Positions 45,583-55,430 of a stretch of 64,000 nucleotides of DNA are shown one piece after another. Below the pieces are notes generated by a model, which had not been told where the DNA came from, made no database searches, and was given only the letters and a program-made list of their open reading frames with translations. Source of the DNA: Ureibacillus acetophenoni (GTDB taxonomy: Bacteria > Bacillota > Bacilli > Bacillales_A > Planococcaceae); assembly GCF_900220965.1 (NCBI RefSeq), contig NZ_OBQC01000001.1, positions 1 to 64,000 on the forward strand, read 5' to 3'. Position 1 is the stretch's first letter; each line of letters begins with the position of its first letter. Position numbers and translations under genes: made by a program.

Positions 45583-46221
45583 ATGGCTGAAAAAGAGAAA
45601 ATTGTTGTCCAAACATCTGTCAAAGATGAGAGCCTAATAGAAATTAGACGACTTCAAATTGTTAATGGAGCGGTCAATCTTTTTAAAGAAAAAGGATTTC
45701 ATCGGGCAACAACAAGGGAAATCGCAAAAGCGGCTGGATTTAGTATTGGCACTTTGTATGAATACATCCGAACAAAAGAAGATGTTCTTTACTTAGTTTC
45801 TGATCATATCTATGACAAAGTGAAACAACAACTTGCGGAAATTAATTCAGATACAGGAACAGTAGATGAATTAAAAGAAGCAATAAAACAATATTTTTGC
45901 TTAATCGATCGAATGAGCGATGAATTTACGATTATGTATCAAGAGACAAAATCGCTTTCCAAAGAAGCGATGCACTATGTGTTTGATAAAGAATTCGAGA
46001 TGGTTCGATTATTCGAGGGAATTATAAAAAATTCTTTACCTTCTTTAAGGATAGAATTAACAGAAAAAGAAGTCTTTTTAACTGCTAACCATATCGTTGT
46101 TCAAGGGCAAGCATGGGCGTTTCGAAAATGGGCGTTTAAAAAGCGATACACAATTGAGGAATATGTGGAAGATCAAACAAAACTCATTCTTTCAGGATTA
46201 CTACATTTCCAAGATAAGTAA
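45583..46221 (+). CDS. TetR-family regulator of the acyl-CoA cluster
   Basis: This 212-residue protein has an N-terminal TetR helix-turn-helix (about 20-70: FKEKGFHRATTREIAKAAG, then SIGTLYEYIRTKEDVLYLV) and an all-helical ligand domain. It differs from B. subtilis FadR in my reading, so it may be a separate acyl-CoA-responsive repressor, as found beside icmF in other Bacilli. It starts 3 bp after acdA with no visible Shine-Dalgarno sequence, implying coupling to acdA translation or a different start. Its operator may be one of the sites at 38296 or 40723. Confidence 0.85.
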   Translation: MAEKEKIVVQTSVKDESLIEIRRLQIVNGAVNLFKEKGFHRATTREIAKAAGFSIGTLYEYIRTKEDVLYLVSDHIYDKVKQQLAEINSDTGTVDELKEAIKQYFCLIDRMSDEFTIMYQETKSLSKEAMHYVFDKEFEMVRLFEGIIKNSLPSLRIELTEKEVFLTANHIVVQGQAWAFRKWAFKKRYTIEEYVEDQTKLILSGLLHFQDK

Positions 46222-46287
46222 ACTAATAGATTCAAGATTCATTGGGGGAATAGGGAGAAAAAATTATACAGAAGTAAACAACCGACA

Positions 46288-46336
46288 CCGCTAAGTAGCA
46301 TAGTTTTCACGACTGCCATTAGCGGTCTTTATTTTA
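46288..46336 (+). terminator. Terminator after the TetR gene
   Basis: ACCGCTAA and TTAGCGGT arms form a stem followed by CTTTATTTT, separating the mmg-acd-TetR operon from icmF. Confidence 0.65.
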
Positions 46337-46371
46337 CAAATGTTTACGTTCAAAGAAAGGGGTAAAGTCGT

Positions 46372-49300
46372 ATGGTGAAACTTGAAAAATCACAAGTGGA
46401 AAATGGAGTATATCGTCCGAATCATCACGTACGATTTGTAACGGCATCAAGCTTATTTGATGGTCATGATGTTTCAGTAAATATAATGAGAAGAATTTTA
46501 CAAGCAAGTGGAGCAGAAGTTATTCATCTTGGGCACAACCGCTCTGTAGAAGAGGTAGTGAACGCAGCAATTCAAGAGGACGCACAAGCAATTGCTGTAT
46601 CTTCCTACCAAGGTGGCCATATGGAATACTTTAAGTATATGTATGACCTACTTCGCGAAAAAGGTGCACCTCATATTAAAATTTATGGTGGGGGTGGAGG
46701 GGTAATCCTTCCACGTGAAATTAAAGAACTTCATGAGTACGGAATAGCAGGAATCTTCTCTCCAGATGATGGTATGAAGTTCGGTCTTCAAGGAATGATT
46801 AATAAGCAACTAGAAGGTGCTGATTTCTCAACATTAAAAGAAAATTACCTAGAACTTCTAGACGAACTTTCAACAGACAAACCTGAAATTTTGGCAAATC
46901 TAATAACAGCGGCAGAAATTGGCGGAACACAGGAAGTTGCAGAGCTTCTAAGAGAAGCAGAAAAGAAAGATAAGAATACACCAATCTTAGGGATCACTGG
47001 AACAGGTGGAGCAGGGAAGTCTTCATTAACAGATGAATTAATTCGAAGATTTTTACGAGAGTTTCCAGAGAAAAAAGTGGCCATTATTTCTGTGGATCCA
47101 ACGAAACAAAAAACAGGTGGGGCATTACTTGGTGACCGTATTCGGATGAATGCAATTTTCGATAAGCGTGTGTATATGCGTAGTTTAGCAACGCGTGGTT
47201 CTAGAACAGAACTATCTGCGTCTATTGGTGATGTGCTTACTGTTGTAAAAGCAGCTGGCTATGACTTAATCATTGTTGAAACAAGTGGTATTGGGCAAGG
47301 GGATGCAGAAATTACAAAGTTTACAGACTTGTCTATGTATGTCATGACAAGTGAATTCGGTGCACCAACGCAACTAGAAAAAATTGATATGATTGACTTT
47401 GCAGACCTAATTGTTATTAACAAATTCGAGCGTAAAGGTTCAGAAGATGCATTAAGACAGGTACAAAAACAGTACCAGCGATCCCATGAAAGATGGTCTG
47501 AAAGCCTTGACCGTATGCCTGTTTACGGCACAATTGCTAGCCAATTCAATGATAAAGGTACGAATTCATTGTTCGCAGCATTGGTCGATAAAATCAATGA
47601 AAAATTCGGTTTCAACTGGAAAACTTCTTACGAACAATTCGTTAAAACACAGAAACAAAATGTAATCATTCCAACAAACCGTAGATATTACTTAAGAGAA
47701 ATTGCAGATACAGTTCGCAATTATCATAAACAAGCCGCACAGCAAGTTGAACTTGCACGAAAACTTTATCAATTAGAAGGAACGATTGAAACAGTTCGTG
47801 CACAAAATCCAGATGCAAATGCAATGCTCGCTTCATTAACATCATTGGCTGATGGCGTAAAAAATCAACTAACAAAAGAATCCCTACGCATCTTAGAAAA
47901 TTGGGAGAAATTGAAGGAAGCATATTCTGGCGATGAATTCATTACAAAAGTTCGGGATAAAGAGATTCGTACAATTTTAAAAACAACTTCTTTATCAGGA
48001 ACAAAAATTCCTAAAATTGCACTTCCGAAGTTCAAAGACTATGGAGAAATTTTACGCTGGGTATACGCAGAAAACGTTCCAGGACAATTCCCTTACACAG
48101 CGGGCGTCTTTCCATTTAAACGAGAAGGAGAAGACCCGAAACGTCAGTTTGCTGGGGAAGGTACGCCAGAACGTACAAATAAGCGATTCCATTACTTATC
48201 CAAAGATGATGATGCGAAACGACTTTCAACAGCCTTTGATTCAGTTACACTTTACGGAGAAGACCCAGATTATCGACCAGATATTTACGGAAAAGTAGGA
48301 GAATCTGGTGTTAGTATTTGTACATTGGATGACATGAAGAAACTGTACGAAGGTTTTGATTTATGTGCACCAAGTACTTCGGTATCTATGACGATCAATG
48401 GCCCTGCACCAATTATTTTAGCAATGTTCTTAAATACAGCAATTGATCAGCAAGTGAAGGAAAAAGAAGAAGAACTTGGCCGCATATTAACTGTAGAAGA
48501 ATTTACTGATGTAAAAGAAAAGACATTACAAGTAGTGCGCGGAACTGTGCAAGCGGATATTTTAAAAGAAGATCAAGGTCAAAATACATGTATTTTCTCT
48601 ACGGAATTTGCCCTTCGTATGATGGGGGATATTCAACAATATTTCATTGACCATAAAGTACGTAATTATTATTCCGTATCAATTTCTGGTTACCACATTG
48701 CCGAAGCTGGTGCGAATCCAATTTCACAACTTGCATTTACTTTAGCTAATGGCTTCACTTATGTGGAATATTATTTAAGCCGCGGTATGCACATTGATGA
48801 TTTTGCACCGAATTTATCATTCTTCTTCTCGAATGGCCTTGATCCTGAGTATACAGTGATTGGTCGAGTAGCGAGAAGAATTTGGGCAATTGTTATGCGA
48901 GACAAATATGGCGCAAACGAAAGATCTCAAAAGTTAAAATACCATGTTCAAACGTCTGGTCGTTCATTACATGCACAAGAAATGGCATTTAATGATATAC
49001 GTACAACATTACAAGCATTAATGGCGTTACAAGATAACTGTAATTCATTGCACACAAATGCTTATGACGAAGCGATTACAACGCCAACGGAAGAATCAGT
49101 TCGTCGAGCAATGGCAATCCAAATGATCATTACAAAAGAACACGGCTTATCGAAAAACGAAAATCCATTGCAAGGCTCATTTATTGTTGAAGAACTTACA
49201 GATCTAGTAGAAGAAGCAGTTCTTGAAGAATTTGAGCGTATTGATGATCGTGGTGGCGTGCTTGGAGCAATGGAAACGCAATATCAACGTGGGAAAATTC

Positions 49301-49641
49301 AAGAGGAATCAATGTACTATGAACACTTAAAACATTCAGGTGAACTACCGATTATTGGTGTAAATACGTATATTAATCCGAATGCAGAACCAACTCAAAT
49401 TGATACATTACAAGTTGCTCGTGCAACAAAAGAAGAAAAGGAACTTCAAATTAATAATTTGAGGGACTTCCAAAAGCGCAATGAATCTAAATGTCATGAA
49501 GAGATTGAAAAGTTGAAACAAGTTGCACTTTCAGGGGAGAATATATTTGCTCAACTCATGGAAACGGTAAAATATGCAAGCCTTGGTCAAATAACGAATG
49601 CACTATATGAAGTCGGCGGACAATATCGAAGAAATATGTAA
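46372..49641 (+). CDS. icmF: Fused isobutyryl-CoA mutase IcmF
   Basis: IcmF is an adenosylcobalamin enzyme interconverting isobutyryl-CoA and n-butyryl-CoA, with a built-in MeaI-type G-protein chaperone. The 1089-residue protein has an N-terminal B12 domain (about 18-150; ligand H32 in FDGHDVSV, glycine stretch YGGGGGV at 105-111), a GTPase domain with P-loop [12 protein letters not shown] (207-218) and a C-terminal mutase barrel (about 560-1080; [25 protein letters not shown]). The fused order separates it from methylmalonyl-CoA mutase. Some relatives also act on pivalyl- or isovaleryl-CoA, which cannot be excluded. Confidence 0.94.
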   Translation: MVKLEKSQVENGVYRPNHHVRFVTASSLFDGHDVSVNIMRRILQASGAEVIHLGHNRSVEEVVNAAIQEDAQAIAVSSYQGGHMEYFKYMYDLLREKGAPHIKIYGGGGGVILPREIKELHEYGIAGIFSPDDGMKFGLQGMINKQLEGADFSTLKENYLELLDELSTDKPEILANLITAAEIGGTQEVAELLREAEKKDKNTPILGITGTGGAGKSSLTDELIRRFLREFPEKKVAIISVDPTKQKTGGALLGDRIRMNAIFDKRVYMRSLATRGSRTELSASIGDVLTVVKAAGYDLIIVETSGIGQGDAEITKFTDLSMYVMTSEFGAPTQLEKIDMIDFADLIVINKFERKGSEDALRQVQKQYQRSHERWSESLDRMPVYGTIASQFNDKGTNSLFAALVDKINEKFGFNWKTSYEQFVKTQKQNVIIPTNRRYYLREIADTVRNYHKQAAQQVELARKLYQLEGTIETVRAQNPDANAMLASLTSLADGVKNQLTKESLRILENWEKLKEAYSGDEFITKVRDKEIRTILKTTSLSGTKIPKIALPKFKDYGEILRWVYAENVPGQFPYTAGVFPFKREGEDPKRQFAGEGTPERTNKRFHYLSKDDDAKRLSTAFDSVTLYGEDPDYRPDIYGKVGESGVSICTLDDMKKLYEGFDLCAPSTSVSMTINGPAPIILAMFLNTAIDQQVKEKEEELGRILTVEEFTDVKEKTLQVVRGTVQADILKEDQGQNTCIFSTEFALRMMGDIQQYFIDHKVRNYYSVSISGYHIAEAGANPISQLAFTLANGFTYVEYYLSRGMHIDDFAPNLSFFFSNGLDPEYTVIGRVARRIWAIVMRDKYGANERSQKLKYHVQTSGRSLHAQEMAFNDIRTTLQALMALQDNCNSLHTNAYDEAITTPTEESVRRAMAIQMIITKEHGLSKNENPLQGSFIVEELTDLVEEAVLEEFERIDDRGGVLGAMETQYQRGKIQEESMYYEHLKHSGELPIIGVNTYINPNAEPTQIDTLQVARATKEEKELQINNLRDFQKRNESKCHEEIEKLKQVALSGENIFAQLMETVKYASLGQITNALYEVGGQYRRNM

Positions 49642-49754
49642 TAAAACTGTAATAGAAATATTAAAAATTATTAGAGCAAAACGTTCTTATCAGTGGTATG
49701 TTTATGGAAGTACCGATGCACAAAAGTAAACATACTAGAAGGAAGGTTGCAACA

Positions 49755-49913
49755 ATGTGGCGTTTCGTACACTATTTCATTATTATTGCTTGTGTGATTA
49801 CTACTTTTCTAATATATAATAGTGGAAAAGGTGCGATACCATTTTTAATATTATCTGCATATTTCTTCATACTAGCTTACGTTGAAATATATAAAATAAA
49901 AAACAGTAAATGA
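49755..49913 (+). CDS. Small two-helix membrane protein between icmF and rpoE
   Basis: This 52-residue protein has two hydrophobic helices (FIIIACVITTFLIYN and IPFLILSAYFFILAYVEIY). The ATG at 49755 is chosen for its GGAAGG ribosome site 8 nt upstream; longer readings to 49698 have weaker support. No family recognised; it occupies a position like B. subtilis ywjC but I do not claim orthology. Confidence 0.65.
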   Translation: MWRFVHYFIIIACVITTFLIYNSGKGAIPFLILSAYFFILAYVEIYKIKNSK

Positions 49914-49998
49914 AGCTGGCATAGAATATAGCACTTTGTATATAATGGTTATTATTGCAAACTCGTTTGCCGTGTGAGTAATGTATTAAGGAAAGGAC

Positions 49999-50592
49999 GT
50001 GCATGAATTGAACCTTCGTGAATTAACAAAGGCACAGCTAGAAGAAGAATCATTGATTGATCTAGCATACGCACTACTAGAAGAAAGAAAGTCACCTCTT
50101 GCATTTTTAGATCTATTAAAAGAAATCCAAAATTTAAATGGTTTATCTGATGAAGAAATCCAAAATCGTTTAGTACAGTTTTATACAGATATGAATGTAG
50201 ACGGACGTTTCTTACTAAATAACGATAACACTTGGGGTCTTCGTGAATGGTATAAAATTGAAACAATCGAAGAAGAAACAGCACCAACTGTTAAATCTCG
50301 TAAACGAAAAGCAAAATCTGCTCTTCTTGATGAAGATGAGGAAGAAATCGAAATTGATGAAGACGATCTAGTATTTGAAGAAGATCTAGATGAATTCGTC
50401 GATGAAGAAGAAGAAGAAGAAGTAGATGAAGATCTTGATTTTGATGAAGATATTGATGCGGTTGACGACGACGTAGACGTAGATGTCGACGTAGATGTGG
50501 ATGTGGATGATGAAATCGACGAAGATTTAATCGACGAGGAAGACGCATTTATTATCGATGAAGATGAAGCTTTAGAGGAAGAAGAAGAGTAA
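49999..50592 (+). CDS. rpoE: RNA polymerase delta subunit
   Basis: Delta is a Gram-positive RNA polymerase subunit that promotes core recycling and sensitivity to initiating NTPs. The 197-residue product has a folded N-terminal winged-helix-like domain (about 5-90, with NRLVQFYTDMNVDGRFLL and WGLREWY) and an acidic disordered tail rich in D/E (from about 110), including an almost pure DV run of about 14 residues (about 157-170). The GTG at 49999 and TTG at 50008 both have AGGA-type sites; either could be the start. Confidence 0.93.
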   Translation: MHELNLRELTKAQLEEESLIDLAYALLEERKSPLAFLDLLKEIQNLNGLSDEEIQNRLVQFYTDMNVDGRFLLNNDNTWGLREWYKIETIEEETAPTVKSRKRKAKSALLDEDEEEIEIDEDDLVFEEDLDEFVDEEEEEEVDEDLDFDEDIDAVDDDVDVDVDVDVDVDDEIDEDLIDEEDAFIIDEDEALEEEEE

Positions 50593-50665
50593 AATTAGGC
50601 TACTTTATTTGAAAAGTTTGAACGTGAACATTTGATGAAATGTCAAATAATCATTCTGAAATATC

Positions 50666-50694
50666 TTGACTTCTTATAGTGTTCCGTTTAATCT
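50666..50694 (+). promoter_or_regulatory. pyrG promoter
   Basis: TTGACT (50666-50671), 17-bp spacer, TAATCT (50689-50694). The start site predicted 8 nt on is G at 50702, giving a transcript that begins GGGCUCC, the initial sequence type required for CTP-sensitive reiterative transcription. Confidence 0.8.
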
Positions 50695-50701
50695 TTTACT
50701 T

Positions 50702-50777
50702 GGGCTCCTTGAAAAAGGAGAATGGCCGTGATTATTAATCGCTCCCCCTGCAAATGATATGCAGGTGGGGCTTTTTT
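50702..50777 (+). promoter_or_regulatory. pyrG leader attenuator (CTP-sensitive, reiterative transcription type)
   Basis: The predicted transcript starts GGGCUCC at 50702. The terminator is GCTCCCCCTGCA (50741-50752) with TGCAGGTGGGGC (50760-50771) and six T. In B. subtilis low CTP causes extra G addition at the pause before C4, and the poly-G tail pairs with the pyrimidine-rich 5' strand of the terminator, allowing readthrough. The CCCCC run here is ideally placed for that. The remaining leader to 51024 has no other obvious element. Confidence 0.85.
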
Positions 50778-51024
50778 GTTTTTTATAAACTAATTGCACA
50801 CATTTCAAATGTATCTGTGTGTTAGATAGATAAGCTACATAAAGAAGATGTGTAATTTGCCAAGTGCCCTTCCAATCACATCAAAGAAAAAAGAAAAAGA
50901 AAAGTAAATAGAGATGTTTATGTATAGCTATGAAAAACTCGTGGAAAGTTGCTTATAAGGTGAATTTAAAACGAGGATCTCAAGGCTTTTCTTATTTTAA
51001 TCGTATAAGAGGAGGAAATTTTTA

Positions 51025-52626
51025 ATGACGAAGTATATTTTTGTAACAGGTGGAGTTGTTTCATCTTTAGGGAAGGGAATTGTCGCATCTTCATTAGGAA
51101 GACTGCTTAAAAACCGTGGTTTACAAGTAACGATTCAAAAATTCGATCCATATTTAAATATTGACCCAGGTACAATGAGTCCTTATCAACATGGTGAAGT
51201 ATTCGTAACAGATGATGGCGCGGAAGCAGATTTAGACTTAGGACACTATGAACGTTTTATTGATATTAATTTAGGGAAACATTCAACTGTAACTTCTGGA
51301 CGTGTTTATCAATCAGTTCTTGCTAAAGAACGTCGTGGTGATTATAACGGGAAAACAGTTCAAGTAATTCCTCACGTAACAAACGAAATTAAAGACCGTA
51401 TCCAACGTGCTGGTCGTGAAACAAATGCAGATATCGTTATTACAGAGGTTGGTGGAACAGTAGGTGACATCGAATCACTACCATTCCTTGAAGCAATCCG
51501 TCAAATGAGATCTGACCTTGGTCATAAAAATGTAATGTACATTCACTGTACTTTAATTCCATACATTGCAGCTGCTGGTGAGTTAAAAACAAAACCAACA
51601 CAACATTCTGTAAAAGAATTACGCTCTTTAGGAATTCAGCCAAATATTTTAGTTGTACGTACAGAACAACCGATTTCTCAAGACATGCGTGAAAAGTTAG
51701 CATTATTCTGTGACGTAACTGCTCGTGATATTATTGAATCTGCGGATGCAGAGCATTTATATGAAATTCCATTAAAGTTACATGCTCAAGATTTTGACGA
51801 TATCGTGTTAGAGCACTTTGGTATTGAAGCGCCCGAGGCAGATATGGCAGCTTGGAAAGAGCTTGTTGTAAGAGTGAAAAACTTAACTCACAAAACGCGT
51901 ATCGCATTAGTAGGGAAATATGTTGAACTACAAGATGCTTATATTTCAGTTGTTGAAGCGTTAAAACATGCTGGTTATACGTTTGATTCAGATATTGAAG
52001 TAGATTGGATTAATGCCGAAGAAGTAAATACTGAAAATGTACAAGAATTATTAAAAGACGCTGATGGTATTTTAGTGCCTGGTGGATTTGGTGATCGTGG
52101 AATCGAAGGGAAAATCGCAGCAATTCAATTTGCACGAGAAAACGATATCCCATTCCTAGGTATTTGTTTAGGTATGCAATTAGCAACGATTGAATTTGCT
52201 CGTAACGTACTAGGTTTAGAAGGTGCCCACTCAACAGAATTAAACAAAGGAACACCATACCCAATTATCGACTTCTTACCAGATCAAAGCGATGAGGTAG
52301 ACCTAGGTGGTACGTTACGTTTAGGTTTATATCCTTGTAAGTTAAAAGAAGGTTCTCGTGCAGAGGCAGCTTACAATGACGAATTAGTTTACGAACGTCA
52401 CCGTCACCGTTATGAGTTCAATAACGAGTACCGTGAAGCGATGGAAGCAGAAGGCCTTGTATTCTCTGGTACAAGCCCAGACAATCGCTTAGTCGAAATT
52501 ATCGAATTACCTGAGAAAAAATTCTTCATGGCATGTCAATTCCACCCAGAATTCGTTTCTCGCCCACAACGTCCACAACCACTATTCCGTGAGTTTGTCG
52601 GCGCAGCGTTTAATTTTAAACGATAA
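51025..52626 (+). CDS. pyrG: CTP synthase
   Basis: PyrG aminates UTP to CTP using glutamine and ATP. The 533-residue protein has an N-terminal synthetase domain with the P-loop-like [11 protein letters not shown] (about 9-19) and a C-terminal class I glutamine amidotransferase domain with the oxyanion segment [12 protein letters not shown], nucleophile cysteine in GICLGMQLA (about 379) and the FHPEF histidine/glutamate (about 511-515). AGAGGAGG lies upstream. Its leader carries the attenuator described at 50702. Confidence 0.98.
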   Translation: MTKYIFVTGGVVSSLGKGIVASSLGRLLKNRGLQVTIQKFDPYLNIDPGTMSPYQHGEVFVTDDGAEADLDLGHYERFIDINLGKHSTVTSGRVYQSVLAKERRGDYNGKTVQVIPHVTNEIKDRIQRAGRETNADIVITEVGGTVGDIESLPFLEAIRQMRSDLGHKNVMYIHCTLIPYIAAAGELKTKPTQHSVKELRSLGIQPNILVVRTEQPISQDMREKLALFCDVTARDIIESADAEHLYEIPLKLHAQDFDDIVLEHFGIEAPEADMAAWKELVVRVKNLTHKTRIALVGKYVELQDAYISVVEALKHAGYTFDSDIEVDWINAEEVNTENVQELLKDADGILVPGGFGDRGIEGKIAAIQFARENDIPFLGICLGMQLATIEFARNVLGLEGAHSTELNKGTPYPIIDFLPDQSDEVDLGGTLRLGLYPCKLKEGSRAEAAYNDELVYERHRHRYEFNNEYREAMEAEGLVFSGTSPDNRLVEIIELPEKKFFMACQFHPEFVSRPQRPQPLFREFVGAAFNFKR

Positions 52627-52644
52627 TAAATTATGAGATATGAG

Positions 52645-52678
52645 ACCCCAAATGCCGGATTGGCATTTGGGGGTTTTT
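52645..52678 (+). terminator. pyrG terminator
   Basis: ACCCCAAATGCC pairs with GGCATTTGGGGgT, a 12-bp stem followed by TTTTT. Confidence 0.93.
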
Positions 52679-52719
52679 GATTTTGATTCATAGTGGGGCA
52701 TTTTTATTTTGGTTTCGTT

Positions 52720-54290
52720 CTAAAGGACAAAAGTGGGAGGGAGTTGCATTGAAATGTCTTTAATGAGCTTCTAAAAGACAAAAGTGGAAGGAAATTGGAT
52801 TGAAATGTCTTTAATAGGCCTTATAAAGGACAAAAGTTGAAGGGAACTGCGTTGTAATGTCTTTTATCGGACTTATAAAGGACAAAAGCGAGAGGGAGTT
52901 GCATTGAGATGTCTTTAATAGAGCTTATAAAAGACAAAAATTGGAGGAATTCGGGTTGAAATGTCTTTTATAGACTTTATAAAGGACAAAAATGGAAGGA
53001 AATTGGGTTGAAATGTCTTTAATAGGGCTTATAAAAGACAAAAGTGGAAGGAAATTGGGTTGAAATGTCTTTTATCGGCCATATAAAGGACAAAAGTGGA
53101 AGGGAATTGAGTTGTAATGACTTTAATAGAGCTTATAAAAGACAAAGATGGAAGGAAATTGGGTTGAAATGTCTTTTATCGGCCATATAAAGGACAAAAG
53201 TGGAAGGGAATTGAGTTGTAATGTCTTTTATCGGACTTATAAAGGACAAAAGTGGAAGGTAATCGCGTTGAAATGTCTTTTATAACCCTTATAATGGACA
53301 AAAGTGAGAGGATATTGCGGTGATATGTCTTTTATAAGTGTGATGAAGGACATTTGAAGGTGGAAAACGATTAGAAATGTCTTTCATAAGGATGATGAAG
53401 GACATTTAAAGGTGGAAATTGGTTAGAAATGTCTTTCATAGAGGTGATGAAGGACATTTAAAGGTGGAAATTGGTTAGAAATGTCTTTCATACAAGTGAT
53501 GAAGGACATTTGTAGGTGGAAAATGATTAGAAATGTCTTTCATACAGGTGATGAAGGACATTTGAAGGTGGAAAACGATTAGAAATGTCTTTCATAAGGA
53601 TGATGAAGGACATTTGAAGGTGGAAAACGATTAGAAATGTCTTTCATAAGGATGATGAAGGACATTTAAAGGTGGAAATTGGTTAGAAATGTCTTTCATA
53701 GAGGTGATGAAGGACATTTAAAGGTGGAAATTGGTTAGAAATGTCTTTCATACAGGTGATGAAGGACATTTGTAGGTGGAAAATGGTTAGAAATGTCTTT
53801 CATACAGGTGATGAAGGACATTTGAAGGTGGAAAATGGTTAGAAATGTCTTTCATAAGGGTGATGAAGGACATTTAAAGGTGGAAATTGGTTAGAAATGT
53901 CTTTCATAGAGGTGATGAAGGACATTTGAAGATGATAAAGGATCAAAAACGTCTTTCATACAGGTGATGAAGGCCATTTTGAATCAAAAACTGACCAGTA
54001 CTGGTCTTGATAAGACGGATAACGACCATTTTGAACTAAAAATCAAACAAAACTGGTCTTGATAAAACGGATGAGGACCGATTTGAACCGAAAAATAATC
54101 AAAACTGGTCTCGATAAGGCGGATGAAGACCATTTTGAACAAAAAAATGATCAAAACTGGTCTTGATAAGGCGGATGAGGATCAATTTAATTCAAAAGGC
54201 AATCTAAAAAGGTCTTGATAAAGCAGATGAAGACCGATTTGATCCAAAAAACGAACAAAATCGGTCTTCATTAGTACTTCAAACTATTTT
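52720..54290. repeat. Tandem array with strict 52-bp period (about 30 units), three subfamilies
   Basis: Landmark GACA/GACC positions are 52881, 52933, 52985, 53037, then 53349, 53401, 53453, then 54024, 54076, 54128, 54180 and 54232. All steps are 52 within blocks, and block-to-block distances are 312 (6x52) and 675 (13x52 minus 1). Subfamily A has TGTCTTTA..TAAAGGACA arms, B has AAATGTCTTTCAT/ATGAAGGACATTT, and C has TGGTCTTGAT/ATGAAGACCA. Spacers of about 20 bp vary. Lies between convergent pyrG and ywjG. No gene present. Confidence 0.95.
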
Positions 54291-54305
54291 AGGATACTTC
54301 TGAAA

Positions 54306-54836
54306 TCACAACTCGTCATCATCGAAAATTATCTCATCATAGCTTAACTTAATTGCTTCATAAACAAATAGCGCGGAAAATAAATGCGGGATTAATGTGC
54401 GCTCCCCTAATTTAGTAGGGTGGGGTAGAATGCCGCCTCTCACTTTCATTGAAATATAAGTGTAAGCGAGTTCACTCAATTCATTTCCTTCATCTGGTTT
54501 CTCACTAGCAACCGCAGCAAAAGGAATAAATTCCTCAGCCAACTGTTTTGCAAGAGCCAACGCATCTTCATTCTGACTACTTTTTGTAAATATACAAACA
54601 CGATCTACATCATTAATCACGGTGTCTGGAGTCCATTTTTCTAATTGATAGAATGGCTCTGAATTATGTAAAGCATTAAGCTCAACACCTTCTAATCCAT
54701 CAAAACATGCAAAATAAACTTTCCCTTCACCAACAGATGCTTGGGCGAGTAATCTTGCAGTTTCTTCGATGGCTTCTTCTTCACTCTGTGAGATTCTTTG
54801 TAATAAACCTGTTAATTGGGTTGTAAGTATTTTCAT
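54306..54836 (-). CDS. ywjG: DUF2529 family protein YwjG
   Basis: This 176-residue protein resembles sugar-isomerase (SIS)-like folds, as does B. subtilis YwjG (about 172); no activity is established. The start at 54836 (MKILTTQLTGLL) has GAGGTG 7 nt upstream; a reading seven codons longer overlaps that site. It is divergent from spo0F as in B. subtilis, and its 3' end abuts the 52-bp repeat array with no separate terminator visible. Confidence 0.82.
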   Translation of the reverse strand: MKILTTQLTGLLQRISQSEEEAIEETARLLAQASVGEGKVYFACFDGLEGVELNALHNSEPFYQLEKWTPDTVINDVDRVCIFTKSSQNEDALALAKQLAEEFIPFAAVASEKPDEGNELSELAYTYISMKVRGGILPHPTKLGERTLIPHLFSALFVYEAIKLSYDEIIFDDDEL

Positions 54837-55046
54837 TCCGTTCACCTCTAAAATCATTATAAAGTTATATTAGTAAAATTAAAATCCATGTACTTTGTCT
54901 CATCAAGTTTAGTTATAAATAGGTCATTATTCAAGCAAATGAATATTATATGGAGAATAAAATATCAACTTAAAAGGTTTTAAACTCAAAATAATAGGGA
55001 ACGTAATAGTTAAATAGATTAATAAATTTTGGAATGGGAGAGAATC

Positions 55047-55430
55047 GTGGTGAAAGAACTATTAATTGTAGATGACCATCAAGGGATTCGATTGTTATTA
55101 AAAGAAGTGTTTAATAAAGAAGGCTATCTCGTTCATCTTGCAACTAGTGGAGCTGAAGCAATTCGACTAGTAGAAAAATACAATTTACATTGTGTACTAC
55201 TAGATATGAAAATTCCAGATATGAATGGTCTAGAAATTATTAAGAGAATTAAAAACATAAATTGCGATTTACCTATTATTATGATGTCTGCTTTTTCAGA
55301 GCAAACTTTAATTGAAAAAGCGCTTGAACAAGGTGCTTCATGCTTTTTTACAAAACCGTTTAATATTCATGATTTAATTACAACTGTAAAAAATAAAGTG
55401 TACATAGATAAAAATCAGAATGAGCAATAA
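55047..55430 (+). CDS. spo0F: Sporulation phosphorelay response regulator Spo0F
   Basis: Spo0F receives phosphate from sporulation kinases and passes it to Spo0B, leading to Spo0A activation. The 127-residue single receiver domain has the acidic pair D9-D10, phosphoacceptor D53 (LLDMKIPDM), S81 in the Thr/Ser switch position and K103 (FTKPF). No output domain. GTG start with GGGAG 6 nt upstream; the next codon is also GTG. Upstream, AGGTCAT and GAAT near 54932-54956 weakly resemble a sigma-H promoter. Placement before fbaA matches B. subtilis. Confidence 0.93.
   Translation: MVKELLIVDDHQGIRLLLKEVFNKEGYLVHLATSGAEAIRLVEKYNLHCVLLDMKIPDMNGLEIIKRIKNINCDLPIIMMSAFSEQTLIEKALEQGASCFFTKPFNIHDLITTVKNKVYIDKNQNEQ

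Noticed and set aside
46340-46371. cre site upstream of icmF (ATGTTTACGTTCA)
   Set aside because: The CG-centred palindrome does not align with the cre consensus.
50291-50548. Minus-strand 85-residue His/Leu/Arg-rich frame within rpoE
   Set aside because: Antisense image of the acidic codon repeats of delta.
52720-54290. CRISPR or clustered tRNA-like array
   Set aside because: Unit spacers are similar to each other and unit structure is a simple hairpin with no tRNA features.
54880-55028. Clear Spo0A box and sigma-H promoter of spo0F
   Set aside because: Only partial matches were found; reported as weak in the gene entry and not as a separate feature.
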